Shown: positions 17,499 to 25,150 of the stretch, piece by piece
Layout of the letters: each line of letters opens with the position of its first letter
Numbering within the stretch: position 1 is the first letter of the stretch
Assembly (NCBI RefSeq): GCF_003402975.1
Contig: NZ_QURB01000009.1
Coordinates: 124,001-188,000, forward strand
Reading direction: 5' to 3'
Origin: Brumimicrobium aurantiacum
GTDB lineage: Bacteria; Bacteroidota; Bacteroidia; Flavobacteriales_D; Crocinitomicaceae
Length of the DNA: 64,000 bases
The notes under the pieces: model-generated
Told to the model about the DNA's origin: nothing
What the model saw: only the letters and a program-made list of their open reading frames with translations
Database searches by the model: none
Translations under genes and position numbers: made by a program

Positions 17499-18509
17499 TT
17501 AATAACTCCAAACATCATGTTCTATGTTTCGAATTTCCTCTGTAATTCTCTGTGACTCCATCAAAGCATCAACTCCAACTCTGTATTTTTCAATACTACG
17601 GTCGTATACATTTTCTTCTTTGTAAATGTAAGAACTAAACCTTCTTTTCATGAAATAATCATCAAAACTCATCCATCTAGAACCGTTTTGTTCATTATAT
17701 ACAAAGTAGTTGTTGAATACATATCTACAGTCAGTAGGGAAGTACAACCAGAACATAATTTCTGTTCCATTAATTGAACCATTACTTTGGTCAACATTAT
17801 ATTTAACTGGAGCTAATCCTAAAATACGAACATCCATTACTGATCTTTGCTTATCGAAAATCCAGTCCTCTTTAAGTCGGTACTGAATGATATCTTTAGA
17901 TGTAAACCAGTTTACTTCTCTTTCTGGATAAACCAAGTTTCCATTAACATCAACTGAATCCTCACCATAAACGTTTAATAATGCATCAATTGGTTGAGGA
18001 CCTAAGGTTGCCAAATAATTGTTAATCTCATCTCGGTACTTCGGATCATTCTCATACGTTCCACCAGGGGTAGAAGGTAAGATAGGATATTTAAACTTAT
18101 CTCCATCCTCAATTGAGAACCTAACAAGGTTATAATTTGAGTATAAAGTTAAGTCTCCTGATAAAATATGTTGACGAATAATTGTCCATAAACTCCATCT
18201 GTTATCATTACGAACCCATTGTGATTCGCCCGTAAGAACGTCTGGTGGAGTAATTTCATCCAATGGGAAATATAAAGGACGATTAATCTTTTCACGTAGA
18301 TCAATTGCTCTCCAAACACGTTTACTCCAAATAGCATCCGCTTCACGAATGTATGGATAAGGAATTAGTCGTTTGGTTGGTATATTTGATTTTAGGTATG
18401 CCCCATCAATAACTCCCGTTTCCGTTCGACTATTTATTGGACCTCCATTAACTTGAGCAATACTACTCATGCTAAAAATCAAGATTGTACAAAGCAATAA
18501 ATTCTTCAT
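17499..18509 (-). CDS. gldN: T9SS ring protein GldN (PorN)
   Basis: 336 residues with a signal peptide (MKNLLLCTILIFSMSSIAQ). The conserved GldN body is clear: IREADAIWSKRVWRAIDLREKIN, LYFPLDEI, RWSLWTIIRQHILSG, and the C-terminal ENVYDRSIEKYRVG segment. GldN binds GldK to form the periplasmic ring on the inner face of the outer membrane and contacts GldM. It is the last gene of the operon, 18 bases after gldM, and is followed by a strong terminator. Confidence 0.95.
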   Translation of the reverse strand: MKNLLLCTILIFSMSSIAQVNGGPINSRTETGVIDGAYLKSNIPTKRLIPYPYIREADAIWSKRVWRAIDLREKINRPLYFPLDEITPPDVLTGESQWVRNDNRWSLWTIIRQHILSGDLTLYSNYNLVRFSIEDGDKFKYPILPSTPGGTYENDPKYRDEINNYLATLGPQPIDALLNVYGEDSVDVNGNLVYPEREVNWFTSKDIIQYRLKEDWIFDKQRSVMDVRILGLAPVKYNVDQSNGSINGTEIMFWLYFPTDCRYVFNNYFVYNEQNGSRWMSFDDYFMKRRFSSYIYKEENVYDRSIEKYRVGVDALMESQRITEEIRNIEHDVWSY

Positions 18510-18527
18510 GACTTTTTAATTTTACTA

Positions 18528-20234
18528 TTATTTTACTTTAAACACAGCGTTTTGTCTGTTAACTCTTCCGCTTGGTTCTCTGTAACTAGCAGTTACAGTA
18601 ATGGTAGCACCTGATTTAGCATTAGTCAATACTCTCATTGCTTCACCACTTAATTGATTACCATTACCTGTTGCTCCTCTTGGAACACCTGTCGCTGTTA
18701 CTTCATATTTTACTACACTAAATGTAGCTTTTAATGGAATCTCTGGTGGATAACCAGCGAATAACTGTCTAGAAGCTCTAACTTGACCTGTAGTAAGTGT
18801 TTCACCATCTGCATAACGACCTAATCTAATCGCTGGTTTTGGTAAATTCATTACACGGAATTCAAAACTTCCTAGGTTACTAGATGATCCATCTTCAGCT
18901 ACACCTGCAATATTGATAGTTGCCGTTCTTCCTGAACCAGGAGTTGCGATATATCCATTTCCAGACTTACTAAGTGAAACGTTACCAGCTCCAGATAATG
19001 AGTAATTAGGGAATCCTGATGCAGCACCTTCTACTACGTTAGAATAACCTCTATACAATACGTTCATTTCTGGTAAAGAAACTGTACCAGATGGTTTACC
19101 AACTGTATAGTTGAAGTCCCAGTTTTTAAATACTGTTTCTCCTTTTTCTTTAACACCAATTTGTCCTGTAACTCTATAACTACCAGGTGTACTTGTTTCT
19201 AAACGAATATCACCTGTTGTATTCTTCCAATTTGCTGGTGTAGAGTCATTGATTCCATACTTTAATGGTGCAACTTCATTTGAATCGTATGCTGCAATCA
19301 TAACTTTAAGGTCTAATGAATCTCCAGCATTAACGTATCCAGTACGTGCAAATGGAAGAGCTTCAATTTTGTTAAAGTTGAATGTTGGTGCATCTACCTT
19401 TGATAACATAAACTCGGCTGCTGTACTCTCACTGTTTAAAACATCAAGTTTTAATGCAGTAAACATCGCTGCTGCTGCAACTACTGGTGCATGATCAAAC
19501 ATTGCTGATGGCCACGGTACCATTGTCGCTTCTCCAGCATTCGATACTTCAATCATTTCTGGAATTGTCATAGATTTATAATACTGTGCAATTCTAGCAG
19601 TATCTTCTGGATTAGCTGTTAATAATGCATCTTTTAAACCTGATACATCTTCAGGAGCAGTGAACGTATAAGTTTTCTTACCTACAGTGTAATTAGCCAT
19701 TAATTCAGCTACATTATTTCTGTATTCGTTCATCCTTTTAACAATCGCTAGACCTCTTTCTTTTGGTTGTTTTGGATTACCTCCGATAAACAATTCAGTA
19801 GGTACATCATAGTTATCCATTGCTTGAATTTGATTCAATGGCATTAACTCTGTAATATTACCATCTTCATCAATTTTGTCTTTGTTAACCCAGTCTTTTC
19901 CTTCAACTTTGCTAATCATATCATTTGACTCAGAAAGAATAAAGTGAACTACTTTTTTCGTTTCTGCATTTAATGAATCAGCTTTTCCTTGCCATAAATC
20001 GATGATTTTTGTATCACCTTTTTCTAATGCTAATGCAGCTCTTTTACTTTCGAATGTTCCATAAACGTCACCGATTGATTTGTCGATGATTTCACCACTA
20101 GATTCTAGTTTGTCATTTATGGTTACAAAAGCTGCTATAATCTCCTTAGACACGTTAAGTGCCAAAAGAGCAGTCAATACGAGATACATCATCCCGATCA
20201 TCTTCTGTCTTGGGGTTTCTTTTCCTCCTGCCAT
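18528..20234 (-). CDS. gldM: T9SS motor protein GldM (PorM)
   Basis: 568 residues. A short cytoplasmic head (MAGGKETPRQK), one membrane helix (about 12-36, MIGMMYLVLTALLALNVSKEIIAAF), then a long periplasmic part. That part comprises a helical D1 domain (about 40-225) and three beta-sandwich domains (about 225-568). GldM is the rod that transmits proton-driven rotation from GldL to the GldK/GldN ring. Length is somewhat above the roughly 515-520 of studied homologues, mostly in the sandwich domains. It lies between gldL and gldN on the same strand. Confidence 0.95.
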   Translation of the reverse strand: MAGGKETPRQKMIGMMYLVLTALLALNVSKEIIAAFVTINDKLESSGEIIDKSIGDVYGTFESKRAALALEKGDTKIIDLWQGKADSLNAETKKVVHFILSESNDMISKVEGKDWVNKDKIDEDGNITELMPLNQIQAMDNYDVPTELFIGGNPKQPKERGLAIVKRMNEYRNNVAELMANYTVGKKTYTFTAPEDVSGLKDALLTANPEDTARIAQYYKSMTIPEMIEVSNAGEATMVPWPSAMFDHAPVVAAAAMFTALKLDVLNSESTAAEFMLSKVDAPTFNFNKIEALPFARTGYVNAGDSLDLKVMIAAYDSNEVAPLKYGINDSTPANWKNTTGDIRLETSTPGSYRVTGQIGVKEKGETVFKNWDFNYTVGKPSGTVSLPEMNVLYRGYSNVVEGAASGFPNYSLSGAGNVSLSKSGNGYIATPGSGRTATINIAGVAEDGSSSNLGSFEFRVMNLPKPAIRLGRYADGETLTTGQVRASRQLFAGYPPEIPLKATFSVVKYEVTATGVPRGATGNGNQLSGEAMRVLTNAKSGATITVTASYREPSGRVNRQNAVFKVK

Positions 20235-20304
20235 TTGTAATTAAATTTTAAGAATTAATTTATTAATAATGTTCCGAATATTACTATTCGTGAAACAAAG
20301 CCTA

Positions 20305-21126
20305 TTATTTGTTAATAGTCATTGCTTTTAACATGTTACCGTAAACATTATTTAAGTCCGTTAAGTTCTTAGCTAACATTGACATATTCTCTTTGTAAAG
20401 TTTAGTGTCTTTTGCAGACTCTGAAAGATTAGTCATCATTTCAGTAACTTGACCTTGGAATTTCTCTGTAGCTTCTAAATGAGCAGAAGACCCTTTTAAT
20501 TGTAATTCATATACATTGTTCAATGCAGATAAGTTTTTAGATACTTTTTGCATTTGCTCACCAAATGATTGCCCTTCCTCTGTAGAAGATGTCATTCCTG
20601 ATATTGCAACAGAAGCTCTTTCGTATGATTCTGAAAGCTTAGCTACTTTATCAGATGCAGATTGTAAACTATCAACATAAGAGTCAGTTGCTGCAGCAGC
20701 TGAAGTAACGCCCTTCAATTGTGCTGCATTATCTCCTAATGCTTTCATTCCTTCACCTAAACGCTCTAATAAAGAACTATCTATTTTCGCTTCTTCAAGC
20801 ATGTTATCAAGTTCTCCTGTAATTCCAGAACCACCGTTTCCTCCAGTTCCACGACCTCTTCCAGCCTGAATTTCTGCTGGATCGAAATCCTCATCATTAC
20901 CTAAAGCTAATTCTGGATATACCAATTCCCAGTTTGGATCTTCATGTATCGGTTCAAATGCAGAGAAGATAAAGATAATCGCTTCTGTTCCTAGACCTAC
21001 TACAAGCATTGGTCCCGCACCTGGCCAGTGCATGATTTTAAATAATGCACCAAGTATTACTACAGCTGCACCAATACCATACAATTTTGCCATAAAATTT
21101 TTCCATCCTTTACTTCCTGGTTTCAT
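20305..21126 (-). CDS. gldL: T9SS motor protein GldL (PorL)
   Basis: 273 residues. Two membrane helices near the N-terminus (about 14-34 and 38-60) with the loop MHWPGAG, then a long cytoplasmic region with a Gly-rich linker and predicted coiled coil (about 105-273). The proton-path residues are visible: Lys30 and His33 in helix 1 and Glu48 in helix 2 (GLGTEAII). GldL forms a pentamer around the GldM dimer and powers both secretion and gliding. 63 bases after gldK and 70 before gldM. Confidence 0.95.
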   Translation of the reverse strand: MKPGSKGWKNFMAKLYGIGAAVVILGALFKIMHWPGAGPMLVVGLGTEAIIFIFSAFEPIHEDPNWELVYPELALGNDEDFDPAEIQAGRGRGTGGNGGSGITGELDNMLEEAKIDSSLLERLGEGMKALGDNAAQLKGVTSAAAATDSYVDSLQSASDKVAKLSESYERASVAISGMTSSTEEGQSFGEQMQKVSKNLSALNNVYELQLKGSSAHLEATEKFQGQVTEMMTNLSESAKDTKLYKENMSMLAKNLTDLNNVYGNMLKAMTINK

Positions 21127-21189
21127 AATTTACTAATTTTTAAGGTTTAACTTTTATTATTTATTTGTTTTATTTACTTGTTTTAATGA

Positions 21190-22734
21190 TTATCTTAATT
21201 GAAGATCTTGATCTAATTCTTCACCTCCTTCTTTTGAGAAATCTTTTCCACCTCTACCTAGGTGTGATGCAACTGATCTAAATCCAATGTAAGATTTAGC
21301 TGTATCACGGTACTCATAAGTTCTTGTACCGTTTTGTAGATAATATCCTATATCTTTCCATGAACCACCACGTATTACTTTACGCTTCATTGCAGGTGGA
21401 TCCCAGTCTAATGCGTTGTAACGGTATTCAGAGTTTTGATCATGCGATAACTCATACATAGATTCGTCATAAGCTGTTTCACACCATTCTGATACATTTC
21501 CTGCCATACAATATAGTCCAAATCCGTTTGGATTATAAGAGTATGCTTTTACAGTTTGCGAACCACCATCTTGTTCGTAACGACCTCTCATTGGTTTAAA
21601 GTTTCCTAAGAAACATCCTGCAGTGTTACGAATGTATGGTCCACCCCAAGGATAAGCAGATAAATCTAAATCACCTCTTGATGCTCTTTCCCATTCAGCT
21701 TCACTTGGTAAACGGAAATCATGAACATACATTTCTCCCATTGATTCCAACCATCCATTTAATAATTGTGTTCTCCAAATATTAAATGCTTTAGCTTGTG
21801 GCCATGTTACACCAACTACAGGATAGTTGTCGTATGATGGATGCCAGAAATACATTTTAGTCATTGGATCATTAAATGCATATGTGAAGTCTCTAATCCA
21901 TACCAATGTATCTGGATATACATTAATTGTTTCATCAATTACAAATCTTTGTCTGTCTTTGTGACCACGAATTGCATTGTTTTGACCAATTTTATTGATT
22001 TTACCTAAATCTTCATCACGACCTCTTGGTTCTTCAGTAAAAGGGTGCTCTGCTGAACGCAATGTTCTGTGATCTAAATCAGTTTTAACACCTTGGTTGT
22101 TGTACCCATTAGGTTTAATGTTTACTTTTCCTTTACGCGCTGCCTCAACTAAATCGATCCAGTAATATTTGAAATTTAATTTTCTAATATCAATTTCCTT
22201 ACGCTTATAAAATCTTTGCGCAGAAGGATAATACATTTCAGAAAGTAATGGAACTAACATTGGGTCTTCATAAGAAAACTCACGGTCCCAGTTCAAAGAG
22301 AATTTTTCTATGTTTTGAAAACGATCACTTGATTCGTATTCAACCCATTCCATGATTCCTTCATCATAGTATTCATCTTGATAGTTAAGGAAACGATCTG
22401 CTTCTTTATCTTCTTCAATGTTTTCGTAAATCATCTTTCTTGCGATCGAATCTCTTACCCAGTGAACAAACTGACGGTATTCATTATTCGTTATCTCAGT
22501 CTGATCCATATAGAATGCAGAGATCGTCACTGTCTTCGAAATGGTTTGATGCATAAAAGGTACATCTTCATCATTTTGTCCCATGATATAAGAACCATGT
22601 GGAATGTAGACCATTCCTAATGGAACTTCAGGGTAGTATACCTCTCTACCTTGTACTCCAGTTAAATGTCCTGATCTTGTGCTACAAGAACCAAGCATTA
22701 AACTGATTAAACCTACTATTAATAATTTCTTCAT
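21190..22734 (-). CDS. gldK: T9SS ring lipoprotein GldK (PorK), FGE-sulfatase fold
   Basis: 514 residues. Lipoprotein signal with Cys17 (LMLGSC). The body has the formylglycine-generating-enzyme fold: GMVYIPHGSYIMGQNDED, FYMDQTEITNNEYRQFV, and the C-terminal half with YPVVGVTWPQAKAFNIWR, RLPSEAEWERASRG, GNVSEWCETAYDES and KRKVIRGGSWKD. GldK is an outer-membrane-anchored lipoprotein that, with GldN, makes the large periplasmic T9SS ring. It is not expected to be an enzyme. A large insertion (about 105-270) between conserved parts is usual for GldK. Confidence 0.95.
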   Translation of the reverse strand: MKKLLIVGLISLMLGSCSTRSGHLTGVQGREVYYPEVPLGMVYIPHGSYIMGQNDEDVPFMHQTISKTVTISAFYMDQTEITNNEYRQFVHWVRDSIARKMIYENIEEDKEADRFLNYQDEYYDEGIMEWVEYESSDRFQNIEKFSLNWDREFSYEDPMLVPLLSEMYYPSAQRFYKRKEIDIRKLNFKYYWIDLVEAARKGKVNIKPNGYNNQGVKTDLDHRTLRSAEHPFTEEPRGRDEDLGKINKIGQNNAIRGHKDRQRFVIDETINVYPDTLVWIRDFTYAFNDPMTKMYFWHPSYDNYPVVGVTWPQAKAFNIWRTQLLNGWLESMGEMYVHDFRLPSEAEWERASRGDLDLSAYPWGGPYIRNTAGCFLGNFKPMRGRYEQDGGSQTVKAYSYNPNGFGLYCMAGNVSEWCETAYDESMYELSHDQNSEYRYNALDWDPPAMKRKVIRGGSWKDIGYYLQNGTRTYEYRDTAKSYIGFRSVASHLGRGGKDFSKEGGEELDQDLQLR

Positions 22735-22845
22735 TCTACCTTGTTTTTACTTTCCAGTTAATCACGAACAATTTAAAGGTCTTTTTAACTTTATGGTTAT
22801 ATAACGGAAAAGCTACCGAAATGGTTACAGATTATTTTTAAGTTT

Positions 22846-23772
22846 TTATAAATACCTTGGATTTTTAACCACAGTAATTGGAATTTTTGGTAATGGATAA
22901 CAATACTTAACCATTAACTCATGTGAACCCGTAGATACACTTGAAATTCTATTTACTGTAATGTCATATGAGTATCCAAATGTAAATGAGTTCCAATTTA
23001 AACCTAGCATAACAGCTAGTGCGTCAGTAGTTCTGTATGTTAGTCCACCATAGAATGTGTCATCCCATATTGCACGGAAGTTCACATCTGCACTGACGAA
23101 TTTCAAATCTGAACGAATCATACCATTTGCTTCAACACTTAATTGATCTATATCAAATGCTTTGTTCATTCTGTACCCTCCCATTGCATAATAGTGGCGT
23201 GCAGTATTGAAATTTAAATCAGTGATTTCAGCTGCTGGTAAATGCGTTGATGAAAGACCAGCATACCATCCAGTATGCGACATGTAATATAATCCAAAAT
23301 TAGCATCAAAAGTAGCTTGAGATTTTGCTTGAGGCAATGAACCATCAAATGGATTACCATCAGGTGTTACCCATGTTGGACTCATACTAAAACTATTTAA
23401 GCCTAAAGCTGCTCCAATACCTAATGTACCGTTTGCTAGAGATAAGTGATAAGAATAGTTTAACGTAACGTTGTTTTGTCTTGAATATCCAATTGCGTCA
23501 TGGTAAAATGAAATACCTGCAGCACTTGGTACATAGCGTGATATATTAGCTTCAGCATTCGCAAGTACTGAATTAGGAGCTCCGTTAAATTGATCCCATT
23601 GATTTCGATAAATCATTGTTCCGCAGACTTCATGTCCCATTCCTACTCCAGTAGCCCCAGGGTTAATACTCATTTTATCAAAAATAAAATGTGTCAAAAC
23701 TTTATCCTGCTGTGCAAAAGTACTAGTTAAGCACGAGGAGATTAAAATTGAAATAAGTACGAGTTTCTTCAT
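22846..23772 (-). CDS. porP: PorP/SprF family T9SS membrane protein
   Basis: 308 residues. Signal peptide (ISSCLTSTFAQ) and the PorP/SprF signature at the start of the mature protein: KMSINPGATGVG, followed by MIYRNQWDQFNGAPNS. The rest alternates as a beta-barrel (GISFYHDAIGYSRQNNVTLNYSYHL, GLYYMSHTGWYAGLSS, YYAMGGYRM). Family members are outer-membrane proteins that help retain or assemble T9SS cargo. It lies 111 bases upstream of gldK with no terminator visible, giving the order porP-gldK-L-M-N known from Porphyromonas gingivalis. Confidence 0.93.
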   Translation of the reverse strand: MKKLVLISILISSCLTSTFAQQDKVLTHFIFDKMSINPGATGVGMGHEVCGTMIYRNQWDQFNGAPNSVLANAEANISRYVPSAAGISFYHDAIGYSRQNNVTLNYSYHLSLANGTLGIGAALGLNSFSMSPTWVTPDGNPFDGSLPQAKSQATFDANFGLYYMSHTGWYAGLSSTHLPAAEITDLNFNTARHYYAMGGYRMNKAFDIDQLSVEANGMIRSDLKFVSADVNFRAIWDDTFYGGLTYRTTDALAVMLGLNWNSFTFGYSYDITVNRISSVSTGSHELMVKYCYPLPKIPITVVKNPRYL

Positions 23773-23924
23773 ATATAGCTTTTTTTCAATGGTTTAGCAT
23801 TTGATGAGTAATTAGATTACTTCATCAGTCGACTAAAGTAGTTAAAAATCTGTAAATAGGAAATAATTTAAATAGGAAATCATGATTTAATTTAAATTTC
23901 TCTTAAAAATTATTTGATATGTAC

Positions 23925-25079
23925 TTAAACCATCTTTTGGTAAGTTTTCCACCATAAATCGGGGATTTCTCCTTGCATAGATTCTTGATACGTTTCGTAA
24001 CTACATGGGATCATCTGATGTCGCATGAATTTCGAATTTTTTGCACCTGGGTAAGGTACTTCGATCCACCATCTGCCTGATTTATCACTTTTGTAAAAAA
24101 TTATCTCTTCGTTAAGTTCTTCCAAGTATACCCTGAATTTTGTATAGCTTTTCTTACTACCAATAGGGAAGTCACCTTTCCGTTGTGCATACCCTTCATT
24201 GAAATACCATATTAATTGGGCAACTAACTCGTCAGTAACTAAGTTGTGATTACTATAGTAGTTAAATATTCCAAAGCTAGATAGTTTATCACTTATGCCA
24301 GCATATCTAGTGAGTTGACATGCTTCGTGTGCAAAGATACCATTTGGAGCTGTGTAATTTGAATTCTGAAGGTCACTAGCGCGAATGCTGGTTAAATCAA
24401 AACTAAGTATATCAGTGTTACGCATAAATGGTTCTGAAACTTGTATTGATCTATTAATTTCTCCTAATCTACAGACGTCAAAATATAAATCATTGAAAAG
24501 ATCAGCTGTTTTACCCGAAATGTAATGTCCTTGAGCACCAATATTAGTATAGTTGAATAGATAACATGGCTTGTGTAGAAGTACGTGACTTAACCAGCCA
24601 TCATGTGTTAACGGAGTGTTGATGTCACCTAAATCTAACTGGTTATCTATTGTTGTGAGATTTACCATTTGTTCCAGTTGCTCATACGCTTTAAAAATGG
24701 AATTGGTTAAATCCTGTGTTCCTCCAACAACAATTGGTATAATCTCTTTTTTGATTAACTCTTGACAAACAGTGGATATGGCGTATTGGGTGTCTTTAAA
24801 ATTTTGTCCTGGAATTATGGTTCCTAAATCATAAATTTTGTGACTCCAATTGGAGCCTGCATATAAACGGTAGAACTGAGTTCTGAAATCGTTAGAATAT
24901 TTACTATCCTTGTGCTTTACGTTATTTCTGAATTCAGGGACATAAATAATGGCGATACCTTCTTTATTTAATTCTGGAAAATGGTCTTCAAAATGAATTT
25001 GAATTTGGTTTCCGAGCATTAAGCTCTCGAGTTTTTCTGTTTGATTAACACTTTTGAAATATATTGAAATGTCTTTCAT
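23925..25079 (-). CDS. Arginase/formimidoylglutamase-fold protein with degenerate metal site
   Basis: About 384 residues from ATG 25079; an upstream in-frame ATG at 25127 would add a 16-residue leader unlike the family. The arginase-fold landmarks are recognisable but altered. GGTQDL stands where GGDHS is expected (near 118), IDNQLDLG where DAHxD is expected (near 141), and SFDLTSIRASD where SxDxDxxDP is expected (near 225). Three of six Mn ligands (two His, one Asp) thus appear replaced. Pipelines often name this protein formimidoylglutamase. The replacements make such activity doubtful. It lies between topA and porP, and I recall a similar protein there in other flavobacteria. Confidence 0.8.
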   Translation of the reverse strand: MKDISIYFKSVNQTEKLESLMLGNQIQIHFEDHFPELNKEGIAIIYVPEFRNNVKHKDSKYSNDFRTQFYRLYAGSNWSHKIYDLGTIIPGQNFKDTQYAISTVCQELIKKEIIPIVVGGTQDLTNSIFKAYEQLEQMVNLTTIDNQLDLGDINTPLTHDGWLSHVLLHKPCYLFNYTNIGAQGHYISGKTADLFNDLYFDVCRLGEINRSIQVSEPFMRNTDILSFDLTSIRASDLQNSNYTAPNGIFAHEACQLTRYAGISDKLSSFGIFNYYSNHNLVTDELVAQLIWYFNEGYAQRKGDFPIGSKKSYTKFRVYLEELNEEIIFYKSDKSGRWWIEVPYPGAKNSKFMRHQMIPCSYETYQESMQGEIPDLWWKTYQKMV

Positions 25080-25150
25080 GGTTGAAATTGCAAAATGAAA
25101 ATAAGGAGAAAGTAAAAACTGTCGCATGAAATACGACAGTTTTGAAATAT

